Positions 21,531 to 33,900 of a stretch of 64,000 bases of DNA are shown here, piece after piece. A program made the translations under genes and the position numbers. How positions within the stretch are numbered: position 1 is the first letter of the stretch; each line of letters opens with the position of its first letter. The notes beneath the pieces were generated by a model. The model had not been told where the DNA came from, did not search any database, and saw nothing but the letters and a program-made list of their open reading frames with translations. Source of the stretch: Neoarius graeffei (taxonomy: Eukaryota > Chordata > Actinopteri > Siluriformes > Ariidae); contig NC_083570.1 of NCBI RefSeq assembly GCF_027579695.1, forward strand, positions 11,626,051-11,690,050, written 5' to 3'.

Positions 21531-23103
21531 CAGTGTTTCCCAACCTTTCTTGAGCCATGGCACATATTTTACATTAGAAAAATCCCACGGCACACCACCA
21601 AACAAAAATATGTCACAAAAAGTGTATATAATGATCATCTCATCTCAATTTACTCACAATTTACTTACTCATTGTGAAACCTGGGTCTGTTTAGTTGAAC
21701 ACAAAGCTGATATACTCGCAGGAATTGAAGAAAGACATGCACGAAGATCTTCCTCAACAGCTCTGAGTCTTGCTTTTTTTTTTTTTAGTTTGTATAGCAG
21801 TCATGCTTGAAAAGCCCAGCTTGCATAGATAGGTTGTGGAAAATGGGAGCAGAGCTGAAAGAGCTCTGCTTGCCAGAATGGGGAACTCCTTGGCAGCAGT
21901 CAGCCAAAAACTGTCCAAAGGTAGATCAGCAAAGCTCAGCTTAAAGTGCATATCACGGGTAAATTCAGGAGCAAGATCAATGTAATTCTCCTATTTTATA
22001 TTAAACTTTGGTCAAATATATGTAACATTCTGTATTCTCTGCAATTTTTTTACCTTGCGCAATACCAGAAAAATTCAGTTGAAATCAAGCCATTTGAGGC
22101 AAATTGGTCTGCCTCTGAAAAAAACTTTGGCATTTGGATTTCCCAGCAAACACTGATTTTCGTGACGTCATCTGCGGGATGCCTCCCTCTGAATCCTACG
22201 TCAGTGCTGGTTTGTTTATGAGAAAACAACCTGGTGGTTTTCTGCAAATTTCTTCAATGTTATCACATAATTATTAAAATGGTTAACAGATGTATTGTAG
22301 GAGGGTGTAGCAACACCAATCTTGATGGGATTAGTACTCGTCATTTTCCAAAAGACCGGACAATGAGAGAGAAATGGGAGTGCTTGGGCTACACAGACTG
22401 TGCACTGAAACTGTGCAAGCTCTCGCAGCCTGCTGGCGCTTCCGCAGATAACGTCACAAATCTGGCTCCAGACTCCCTTGGGATTTTTCCAGACACGTTT
22501 TTTTTTTTTTTTTCTGCTTTAGACAGATGGCCTTGTGCAAAGTTACCCTTCTGGATGAGTGTGTAAAGGGACATACTTTCATATTAAAAAAAACAAACAA
22601 ACACGAAATTGGTCCAGAATATGCACTTTAAAACCACGATTTTGTCTCAGTACAGTTATTTCCTCCTGCTCCTGCACTGTTGGACAGCTTTTCCCCCACA
22701 CACCAAGCATAATGGAGTCAGCTCGCTTGGTTCCCCAGTAAAAGTAAATCCAAAGGAAAAATAACTTTCATTGTATTGTCTTGAGCTCACCTTTTTTTGC
22801 TTTCTTCTGACCACTACTCATACTAGTGCCTTCATCTGGGTCAGAATTTTCCCCAGGACCCAGTTCGGATTATGCACTTTTTCTTTTCAAATATTTATCC
22901 ATCGTTATCACCACTGTCACACCTGAAGCATTACTAATTCTATTGTTTGAATGGCAACAGGTAGATACACAGGTTAATTAGCTACCTGCTGCCATCTAGT
23001 GGAAGAGTATTTAATTGTTCTGCCTGTCACTATAGGTCGCTGGCATAGACAAACTAAGACAAATTATTTGCAGTAAATAATAATTTCGGACCAATTAAGT
23101 CTC
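21531..23103 (-). mobile_element. hAT (ZBED/FAM200-like) transposon, deleted
   Basis: The left end is CAGTGTTTCCCAACC at 21531. On the minus strand, 21754-21951 reads [19 protein letters not shown] and then [19 protein letters not shown], the C-terminal dimerisation domain of hAT transposases. A BED-finger-like N-terminus ([18 protein letters not shown]) lies near 22690-22760 with a frameshift after the second Cys. The middle is missing and a TTAA element (21945-22627) sits at the gap. The far end seems cut by the SINE at 23104, since no matching 8-bp duplication follows. Confidence 0.75.
21945..22627 (+). mobile_element. Kolobok-like TTAA element with THAP fragment
   Basis: Flanked by TTAA at 21941-21944 and 22628-22631, with inverted ends starting AGTGCATAT. 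From ATG 22279 it reads MVNRCIVGGCSNTNLDG and then HFPKDRTMREKWECLGY, a truncated C2CH THAP zinc finger. THAP domains with TTAA duplications are typical of Kolobok elements. The rest of the transposase is absent. Confidence 0.72.
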
Positions 23104-23471
23104 TCTCATTATCTGTAGCCGCTTTATCCTGTTCTACAGGGTCGCAGGCAAGCTGGAGCCTATCCCAGCTGACTACGGGTGAAAGGCGGGGTACACCCTG
23201 GACAAGTCGCCAGGTCATCACAGGGCTGACACATAGACACAGACAACCATTCACACTCACATTCACACCTACGGTCAATTTAGAGTCACCAGTTAACCTA
23301 ACCTGCATGTCTTTGGACTGTGGGGGAAACCGGAGCACCCAGAGGAAACCCACGCGGACATGGAGAGAACATGCAAACTCCACACAGAAAGGCCCTCGCC
23401 GGCCACGGGGCTCTAACCCGGACCTTCTTGCTGTGAGGCGACAGCGCTAACCACTACACCACCGTGCCGCC
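23104..23471 (-). repeat. tRNA-derived SINE
   Basis: Full-length copy with the head at the right end (23400-23471). It joins a hAT remnant on the left to a LINE fragment on the right. Confidence 0.88.
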
Positions 23472-24230
23472 ATGTCTAAAGTCATATGGGGAATAATCGT
23501 TGAGAGAGCTCGCAAGGCATACCAGTTTATTCTACTACCATCGCAATTTGGCTTTCAGTCAAATGGATCAACCGTTGATGCAATCTTCATCCTCCACCAA
23601 GTGTTAGAGAAGTCGAGTAAATCAAGAACACCACTGTTTTTAGCCTTTGCCAATCTGAAGGTGGTATATGACTGGATACCCCGCGAGGCCTTGATGATGA
23701 AGTGTCTTGAAACGCTCCTCAGATGCCCACAGTTAGTAGCAATTCTATGCGCTTTGTATACCAGCACAAAGGCACATAAAGAACCGTGTCCTCATCTAAA
23801 TAAGCATCTCATTAGAGAAAACATCACCGTATCAACAACTTGCCTTTATTTAGCCTGATGATGATGATGCTTGTCCTTCAGGGTCGAAGATGACCGTGAT
23901 TTCAATTTGGTGGATGACGATTGTGGGTCCAGAAGTGACTCATGAGGCCAATCTGGGCTTTGAAGGTACACCCACATGTTGGGCACACATGGGTAGGTGC
24001 TGTAGTAGCAGGGGTGGTGATGGTTTGAGCTTTCCACACAGCTTGTTTCTTCTAGGCCTTGGCGATACGTTTCATCTCTGCTGCGCATACACCACTAGTG
24101 AGCTTTGCTCACCATGCTGGACAATCCTGAGCAAGTGACTCCCAGGAGTTGAGCTCGATTTCTAGGGTTTTGAGGGACACTTTGAGATTGTCCTTGAAGC
24201 ATTTCTTCTGCCTCCTCGGAGTCAGCCTGA
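23472..24230. mobile_element. LINE fragments, two orientations
   Basis: On the plus strand, 23472-23858 reads a piece of reverse transcriptase (LPSQFGFQSNGSTVDAIFIL, then FANLKVVYDWIPREALMMK). From about 23860 to 24230 the minus strand reads a LINE C-terminus with a zinc-knuckle-like CPTCGCTFKAQIGLMSH. The head-to-head arrangement suggests 5' inversion during insertion. The clade was not determined. Confidence 0.6.
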
Positions 24231-24235
24231 TATTA

Positions 24236-24385
24236 GAACAAGTGCATTAATCTAAACCTGTGAAAATTTATCAATACCTTCTGACCAATCCGAGTGGAAA
24301 ATTCAACAGCCGAAGTGTTGAGTGTAAACAGATTTTGAGACCCGTCACCAATACAGGATCTGATAAGAGAGGGTTATTTCAACAA
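24236..24385 (+). repeat. duplicated downstream flank of efhc1 copy 1
   Basis: This block (TTAGAACAAGTGCATTAATC onward) matches 38301-38462, downstream of efhc1 copy 2, with modest divergence. It is therefore part of the original duplicated unit and places the unit boundary between about 24385 and 24905. Transposons now separate it from the gene it once adjoined. Confidence 0.8.
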
Positions 24386-24905
24386 GGCGGTCCATCAGAA
24401 CCAAAACCTCACGCCATAAGCATAAGTTCAGAGACCCTACTGAGCCTAAACTCTGAACTCACACCCTCATTCTGTAACATGAACACACTTCCTCTGATAG
24501 TCTGAAGTGCCATTTTACACATTTCATGGTCATGTTTATTCTGTGAACCTTAATTGCACACACTGTACAGCTTGGTTATTTATTTAACCCAATGCACATA
24601 TCCTCTTCACCTTGTGATCTGTTTTTGCACATTCAGGGACATAGCTTCAAAACAACCAAGCCTTAAATAGGTCTGTTTTTCATGTGTACATTTTAGATTC
24701 TTCTTATTTTTTAATTCTTTCTATTTATATATTACTAGTACTACTTTTGTCTATTTTTAAACTTCTTTTATCTGAACAGTTCAAGCACCAACCACCAAAG
24801 GAAGCTCCTTGTCTATGAGAGCGGACTACAAACTTGATTCCAATTCTGATTCTGATTCCAAATCAAAGGAGTCAGTGTTGTTGTTGTTGTTTAGAATTAG
24901 AGATA
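24386..24905. other. junction spacer between efhc1 copies
   Basis: AT-rich spacer with no gene recognised. It serves as the 5' flank of copy 2. I see no counterpart of the YY1/X-box-like promoter stretch of copy 1. Confidence 0.5.
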
Positions 24906-24922
24906 AAGATTAGAGGTGCAGA

Positions 24923-27900
24923 ATGTCTGTGAACACACCATCCGAGCTTCCTTTCCTGCCAGGAAATACATTCCAGGATATAACGGTGAGAAACTTTACA
25001 CACAAACAAGTTAAAATAAACAGGAGCTGTAGTTTGGATGCTTTACGACAATTTCAAACACTTGGGGGTAAAAATCAGGGGTGGGTTTCTTAACGTTTCA
25101 CTTTAGGGCTAAAGAGTGAGTTTAAAGACAGACTCTTTTTATATAATGTGGTAACTAATAATTGAAGCTATTTTACATTTTTGGACATTAACTTATTTTT
25201 ATTCAAAGTGCGTGTTATTTAATTAAATAAACAAACGTTCACACGAAAGGATGAGCAAATAATAAGCTCAGTAATTCAGTAAATGTTTTCCCTGTGCCTG
25301 GTCATTTCATTATTAACCAATCATGCAGCCATGATTATTTCAACTGTTATCCACAATGCCAAGTATCTACAGTACCGTGCAAAAGTCTTAAGCATGTGTA
25401 AAAAAAATCCTGTAGACCAAAAATGGCTTTAAAAAATGACATAAGTAAGCCATAATAAATGACGCAAAGTCAATATTTGATGTGAGACGACCCCTTTGCT
25501 TAAAAAAAAAAAAACTCTCGGGCCCAATGAAGTGCAGTTTTATAAGGACATGAGCTATAGGTTTTACTGAGCATCTTACAGAACCAGCTACAGTTCTTCT
25601 GGACACTTTGTCACACTCGCTTCTTCATTTTGCACCAAAACCCAGGAGCCTTTTCTTTTTTAATCTGAAAAGTGGACTCTTATGGAATATGTTGCTCAGA
25701 CATATTACAAACTTTTTTTTTTCTGTAACATTTAATTTTGTGCTGGGAAAAAAAAATGTTTGGAACTCTAAAATGTTTTTGTACTGTATATAATGTAGAA
25801 GTCATAAAATAAAAATTTATAAAAAGTTTGTAGGAAAAAAAAAATAGGCTACCTAAGACTTTTGCACAGTATGGTGTGTGTATATATAGTCTGTTAGAGG
25901 TACTGAAATTTGTCTCATGTATGACACTAAATTCGATAATCACTTAAATTTTATTAAAACGTGGAGATATTAATGTGACAATATCCATATGTAATTACAT
26001 AACATATTGAAATATGTTTTTGTATATTTATTTAATATGTAACTCCATGTACTTGCAATGTACAAGAAAAATAATTGAACACCGGCAGCAGATTCAACTC
26101 CAGTCTCCGCCCATTGATTGTGAGAGTCCCTCAGAGGGGCATGCGCATTCTGGGTATTCGGCTGTGAGTGTGTGCTCTTTGTTGTGAAAGAGTGATCCAG
26201 GTCCATCGAAAGTTATAAGTTAAGAGCAAACTAAAGTACTACTTTGGCTATGACGTTGTTCAGGGAAACCATGTTAGCTTAACGATGGATTTTAAGAGGC
26301 AGCTAAAGATGCTCTTAGCCTCAAATGGCTTTCGGGAACCCCAGCCCTGAACTCCAGCCCACTAAAATGCTATTCAGTAACATTAATCACAAAGTCATAT
26401 TGTGTATGATGTACTTTGCTTGTTTATCTGTTAGTTCAATATTAAATCCTGTGTGAAATCTGGCGTGTGCATAGGTATTCACCCCCCTTTTTTATGAAAC
26501 CCCTAAATAAGCACTGGTCCAACCAATTCACTTCATAAGTCACATAATTAGTTGATTAAGATCCACCTGTATGCAATCAAAGTGTCACATGATCGGTCAC
26601 ATGATGTCTGTATAAAAATCACCCTGTTCTAGAAGGACCCTGACTCTGCAACACTACTAAGCAAGCAACATGAAAACCAAGGAGCCTCCAAAGAGGTCAG
26701 AGACAAAGTTGTGGAGTAGTATAGATCAGGGTTGGGTTATAAAATATATCCCAAGCTTTGAATATCCCACGGAGCACCATTAAATCCATTATAGCAAAAT
26801 GGAAAGAACATGGCACCACTACAAACCTGACAAGAGAAGACTGCCAACCAAAACTCACAGACCGGGCAAGGACAGCATTAATCAGAGATGCAACAAAGAC
26901 ACCAAAGATAACCCTGAAGGAGCTGCAAAAATCCACAGCAGAGATGGGAGTATCTGTCTATAGGACCACTTTAATCCATACACTCCACAGAGTGGGGCTT
27001 TATGGAAGTGTGGCCAGAAAAAAAGCCATTGCTTGGAGAAAAAAAAAATTAAGAACATGTTTGTAGTTTGCCCAATAGCATGTGGCAGACTCCCCAAACA
27101 CATGGAAGAAAGTGCTCTGGTCAGATTAGACTAAAATTTAACTTTTTGGCCATCATGGGAAACGTCACATGTAGCACAAACCCAACACTTCCCATCACCC
27201 TGAGAACACCATTCCCATAGTGACGCATGGGTGGCGGCAGCATCATGCTGTGGGGATGTTTTTACATTACATTACATGGCATTTACCAGATGCTCTTGTC
27301 CAAAGCGATGTACAATGAGTGCAAAAGTCAGGTACACGAAGTGCTGAATTTCTAGACAAGAAAATTGTAGTGCCAACTTAAGCAAGTGACAACAATACCA
27401 AGTGTAATATTCTGTTAAAGTACCAATACTGAAACAGCCAAAGAAACAGACCAACCATATAAAAGTACAACTAAATAGTGAACTCAACTCAATCGGCTAA
27501 CAGCAGGCTAGACAGTACACAGCCTGGATTGATCTAGACCAAAACACAGTTACACAGTGGGAAGGGAAGCAAGGGAGAGGTGCAGCCTGAAGAAGCAAGT
27601 CTTCAGTCTGTGCTTGAAGATGGTTATGGAGTCGGCAGTTCTGACCTCAGTGGGAAAGACAGACATTCCACCAACAGGGAGCCAGCACAGCCAGCAGTCT
27701 TGAGAGGGCTGGGTAGGAGCGGAGAGGAGGAGGGGCCAGACGATCAATAGTAGCAGAGTGTAGGGATCTGGCTGGCATGTAGGGGTGGATCAGTCTCTGG
27801 AGGTATGCTAGCCCTAACCACTTGACAGCCTGGTAAGCTAGCACCAATGTCTTAAATTTGATACAAAGCTGTGATAGGTAGCCAGTGCAAGTTGACAAGC

Positions 27901-30900
27901 AGAGGGGTGACATGGGAAGAATGAGGGAAGTTGTAGACCAGGCAGGTTGCAGCATTCTGGATGAGCTGCCGGGGTCTGATGGCAGAAGCTGGAAGGTCAG
28001 CAAGGAGATAGTTGCAGTAGTCCAAGCAGGAGAGGATCAGTGCTTGGACCAGGAGCTGAGTAGAGTAGGTGGTAAGAAAAGGGTGGATCCTTCATTTGTT
28101 GTAGAGGAGGAATCTACATGTCCGGGCCACTGCAGCGATGTTCGCTGAGGAGGAGAGTTTGTCATCGAACATGACCCCTAGGTTCTTTGCACTGGGTGAA
28201 GGAGACCTAGAGATGTCTCCCAGGGAGATGACTATGTCCTAGAGGAGTGATATGGACCTGCTTGAAGCTGGAGGGGAAAGTATCCAAAGGACAAGGAGTT
28301 AACAAGGCAGGTGATAAATGGGAGGATGTCAGGAGTGATGGTCTGGAGGAGATATGAGGGGATAGGGTCAAGGGCACAGGTGGTCAGATGGTGAGGGAGC
28401 AGGTGCTGGCAGACATCTGAAGTGGAAAGAGGGGAAAAAGCAGAGAGCAAGAGGGAAGAGGTAGGGAGGCGTGGTGAAAGTTGTGGATGGCTATGATCTT
28501 TTCCTCAAAAAAGACCGCAAAGTCCTCTGTGGTGATGAAAGACTGAGGTGCAGCTGATGGAGAGTTGAGGAGGGGAGAGAAGAGAAAACAAAAAACAGTT
28601 GACAAAGGTTGGAGATCGAGGTATGAATTTTGGAGTAATAAAACTTGATCTTGGCCAATTTGAGTGAGGCTGTGAACTCAGCAAGGAGGGACTGGAAGCG
28701 GGACAGGTCAGCAGGGGCCCTGGATTTTTTTCCCCACTTCCTCTCTGCTGCACGTTGACCATTTCGATTGGAGTGAAGTGTTTTGGACATCCAGGGACTA
28801 GGAGAGGAAGATCTTGCTTGCCTGGAGACGAGAGGAGATAATGTGTCAAGTGATGAGAGAGAGGAGAGCAGGGAGGATGCCATCAGGTTCAATGGGGAGA
28901 CTGGCAAAGGATTCAATGGGGGGGAGGGAAGCAGAGGTTACAGCGGACTGTAACAGTGGGGGTAGGGGGGATGATGGGTGGAGAGGATGAGGGAGGGAGA
29001 ATGAAATTAAGTGGTGGTCAGACAGATGGAGAGGGGTAACTGAGGCAGAGCAGTTTCGGAGGATGACCAGGTTGAGATGGTTGCCAGCTTTATGGGTTGG
29101 AGGGAGAGTTCAGCAGGGAGAGATCAAAGGAGTGGAGTAGGGGAAGTAAGGCAGCAGAATGGGAGGCTTCTAGGTGGAGGTTGAAGTCTCTCAGGAGCAT
29201 CACTAGAGTGCCATATTCTGGGAAGGAGTGGAGTGGGATGTCCAGTTCATCAAAGAAACATCCCACAGGGACAGGAGGGCAATAAACAATGACAAAAAGG
29301 TTAACAGAATCAGAATTACTTTATAATTCCCGGAGGGAAATTCAAATTTGCAACCAAGCTCCTGAATCAAAGTAGTAAACATGTCTAAAAATAGAAGATA
29401 AAATAGTCTTTAAAAAAAGAATAAATAAAATAAATTTAAATAAGTTCAATAACTTAAGTAAAAGCAAAATGAAGTGATTGTATATAGAATGATTCCTATA
29501 TACATATATTGCACCCGAGTTAAGGATACATGGTAAGACAGTGTACCACAGTTATACAGTGGCATTATACAGCTTGACAGCAACAGGTAGGAATGATTTC
29601 CTGTGTCTCTCAATTGTGCAGAGTGGAAGAATCAGCAGTTTACTGAATGTGCTACTGTGGCTGATCAGTTCCTCATATAGAGGGTGGGAAGGACAGTCTA
29701 AGATTGTTTTTATTTTGGACAGTGTCCTCTTCTCCAACACCACTGTCAGAGTCTCCAGTTCCACGCCTACAACATGGCCAACCTTCCTGATGATCTTATT
29801 GAGTCAGTGTCCTTCACCTTCAAGCCGCTGCCCCAGCAGACGACAGCATACAGGATTAATTAAGAAATCTGGTCTGGATCCCTCTGTGTTGGCCAATTAT
29901 AGACCTATATCCAAACTACCATTCCTTTAAAAAAATTCTGGAAAAGGTTGTTTTTGCTCAATTAAAATAATTTCTGGATGAGCATAATATCATGGAGATC
30001 TTCCAGTCGGGTTTCAAAACCCTTCATAGCACACAGTCAGCTTTATTAAGAGAGTTTTTAAATGACATCCTTGTAGCATCGGATTCTGGGGATTATGTGA
30101 TTCTTGTCCTGCTTGACTTAACTGCAGCCTTCGATACTGTGGACTACAACATTTTATCATTTACAGCATCTTGCGGGCATTTGTGGTTCTGCTCTGGACT
30201 GGTTGAGGTCCTGTCAGATAGAACCATGAGCATAAACATTTTGGATTCTGAGTCCTCCTCCGCTCCCTTGGTATGTGGAGTTCCACAGGGCTCAATTTTA
30301 GGGCCCTTGCTTTTTTCACTGCTTTTTTTCCCCTGGACATTCTCAGAAAGCATGGTGTCTCTTTTCATTGTTATGCTGACGACAGCCAAATTTATGTACC
30401 ATTGAAACGAAAGGATGACTACTCAATTAGACTCCTACTTGAATGTCTCAATGATGTCAAATCCTGGATGGCCCTTAATTTTTAAAATTTTAATGACAAA
30501 AAAAAAACTGAAGTGATGGTGTTTGGTCCCAGTGGCTCCTGTGAACACCCCCCCCAATAGACCTGGGTCCCTTGGCACTGCATCGAAAGCCCACAGTCAC
30601 CAACCTGGGCTTTAAGATTGACAGTGACTTTAAGCTGGACCATCAAATTGCTAATGTCGTGAGGTCCAGCTTTTTTCATCTTAGGCAGTTGGCGAAAGTA
30701 AAGCCTATTCTTTCCAGAGAGCATTTTGAGACCATAATCCATGCCTTCATTACATCTCGGCTGGATTACTGTAATTCACTCTATCTTGGAGTTAGCCAGT
30801 CATCTCATGTCTTCAGCTGGTTCAGAATGCAGCTGCGCGTCTTTTAACTGGTACACATATGAGAGATAGCATAACACCCATCCTGGCTTCGCTTCACTGG

Positions 30901-33900
30901 CTCCCCGTGTTTTTTAGAATTCATTTAAAACTTCTTTTATTTGTTTTTAAATCCTTACATGGTCTTGCTCCGCCTTACCTTTCAGAGCTGCTTCAAGCGT
31001 ATGTTCCTGCTCGGTCACTCAGGTCAGCTGATCAGCTGCTCCTGGTGGTACCAAAATCAAAGCGGAAGCTCAGAGAGGACAGACCGTTTTCAGTTTCTGC
31101 CCCCAAGATGTGGAACAGTCTGCCCCTACATATCAGACAGGCTTCTTCTGTGTCCACTTTTAAAACATATCTTAAAACTTATTTTTACTCACTGGCTTTC
31201 AACCCAGCCTGAGACATTGATTTGATCTTACTTGTTTTGTTTGTTATTATTTATTTATTTTTTTTGGTGGTCTTTTTTTCCCTGTTTTAGTTGTATTTTA
31301 TTGTCTTACCTGTTTTTATGTCTTATGTTTTAAATCGTACTCCTCATGTACAGCACTTTGTTTTCAACTGTAGTTGTGTGAAAGCGCTTATAAATAAAGA
31401 TGGTATGGTAGGATGGCGCTAACCACCACAGACTCATAGAACATCCGCAGCATTGTTCGGCAGATGTTGAAGGACCTCAGCCATCTCAGAAAATAGAAAC
31501 GGCTCTGTCCCTTTTTGTATACAGTGTCCAAGTTTTTGGACCAGTCCAGTTTATTATCCAAGTACACCCCCAGGTACTTGTATTCCTCCACAACATCCAC
31601 ACTGACCCCTTGGATGTTAACGGTTCACCAGAGCCCTGATTCTCTTCAGATCGACCACCAGTTCTTTCGTCTTCGTCACGTTGAGCTGAAGGTGGTTCTT
31701 CCTGCTCCATGTGACAAAGTTGTCCACCACCATCCTGTACTCACTCTCATCACCACCAGTAATATGTCCAACCACTGCAGAGTCATCAGAAAATTTCTGG
31801 AGGTGGCAGGTCTCTGTGCAGTAGTTGAAATCAGTGGTGTAGAGAATGAAAAGGAAAGGAGAATGGACAGTCCCTTGCGGAGCCCTGGTGTTGCTGATCA
31901 CTCTGTCTGACGCACAGCACTGCAAGCGCACATACTGTGGTCTGCCAGTCAAATAATCTACAATCCAGGACACCAGTGGGGCATCCACCTGCATCGCTGT
32001 CAACTTCTCACCCAGCAGAGCCGGCCAGATGGTGTCGAAAGCACTGGAGAAATCAAAAAACATGATCCTCACAGTGCTGGCTGGCTTGTCCAGGTGGCCG
32101 TAGACTCTGTTGAACAGGTAGATGATTGCGTCCTCTACTCCAAGATGGGGCTGGTAGGCAAACTGAAGGGGGTCAAGAAGTGGTTGGACCATAGGCCAGA
32201 TCTGCTCTAGGATGAGTCTCTCAAGGGTCTTCATAATGTGTGACGTCAATGCCACGGGCCTGTAGTCTTTGAGGTCACTGGGATGCGGCTTCTTCAGTAC
32301 AGGGACGAGGCACGATGTCTTCCACAGCACAGGGACCCTCTGAAGACCCAGGCTCATGTTGAAGACATGCTGAAGTACTCCACTTAGCTGGAGGGCACAG
32401 GTCTTCAGGGCCCTGGGGCTAACACCATCCGGGCCTGCTGATTTTCCTGCATGGAGTCTCTTCAGCTGTCTTCTCACTTTCTCTACGCTGATGATCAGTG
32501 TGGGGGTGACGGGTGTGGGAGGGATGAAGGTGTTTCTGGGGGGGGTTGCTCAGCCAGGGGGTCTGTTGAGGAGGTGTGAGCAAGGTCATGAAATGGGGAT
32601 GAGGTTGGGCAAGAAGAGGCAGGGTAAGGGAGAGAATGTAAAGTGTGTGGTTGTAGTCATCCCGCAGAAGAGTGGTGGTGATGGGTTGGGGTCACGCCAT
32701 CGAACCTGTTAAAGTAGAGATTCAGCTCATTCGCCCTTTCCACATTGTCATCCACTCCTTCACTGTTGGTTGGCTTGTAACCAGTGATGGTCTTCATTCC
32801 ATTCCACACCTCTCTCATGTTGTTCTGTTGGAGTTTCCACTCCAATTTCCTCCTGTACTTATCCTTGGCCTCCCTGATCATTGCCCTCAGTTCACGTTGT
32901 ACTCCTCACACCTCCTTGTTGCTGGCTCTGAAAGCCCTCTTCTCATTTAAGAGGGCTTTGATGTCCTTCATTACCCACGGCTTGTTGAGGTAACAGCTGA
33001 CAGTCCTAACTGGGACAATGGTGTCCACACAGAAGTTGATGCATCCCGTGATGCACTCTGTGAGCCCATCAATGTTGTCTCCGTGGGGCTCACACAGCGT
33101 CTGCCAGTCTGTCACCTGGGGGGAGCTGTAAGCCTCTTTAACATTAGCATACAGCAGGAAAAGAGACTGAAACTGAGTGAAATTCAAAAGGAGGAGATGC
33201 AGAGGTGGGAGAGTGGAAGAGGTGAGAATTTCCATGACTGAGAGATCAACAAACCAGTGCCGCCACCACCACCATGACCAGATGGGCGAGGGGTGTGAGA
33301 GAAGTAGGAGGTGGTGGAGAGGGCTACAGGTGTTGTCAGGTGAAATCCACCTGACGTTTTTTTTTTTCATCAGCAGGGACAGAAAAGCTGGTCAGCACTG
33401 AAGGAAAGATGGATGGCACTAAATACAGGGCAATTCTGGAGAAAAACCTGTTTGAGTCAGCTAGAGGTTTGAGACTGGGATGAAGGGTCATGTTCCAGCA
33501 GGACAATGACCCCAAACATACTGCTAAAGCTACACTGGAGTGGTTTAAAGGGAAATATTCAAATGTCTTGGAATGGCCTAATCAAAGCCCAGATCTCAAT
33601 CCAATCGAAAATTTGTGGCATAACTTGAAGATTGCTGTACACCAACACAGCCCATCTAACTTGAAGGAGTTGGAGCCTTGAGGGATGGGCAAAAATCCCA
33701 GTGGCTATGATGTGCTAAACTAATGGAGACATACCCCAAGAGACTTGCAGCTGTAATTGCAGCAAAAGGTGGGGGGTGAATACCTATGCACACTCCAAAG
33801 TTGGGTTTTTTTCATCTTAATTATCGTTTGTGTCACAATAAAACAATAATTTGCACCTTTAAAGTGGTAGGCATTTTATGCAAATCAAATGGTGCTAACC

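Larger units (their letters stand above)
27264..33352 (-). mobile_element. L2-like LINE (host of further insertions)
   Basis: The 3' end on the minus strand is at 27264 (TTACATTACATGGCATTTACC on the plus strand, a typical fish L2 tail region). Minus-strand frames give the C-terminal part ([14 protein letters not shown]-type, 27647-28003), the segment [20 protein letters not shown] near 28690, and endonuclease pieces ([17 protein letters not shown] near 29250). The endonuclease resumes at about 33170-33300 ([26 protein letters not shown]) beyond another LINE. So one L2 is split into 27264 to about 29300 and about 33170-33352. It is frame-shifted throughout. Confidence 0.72.
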
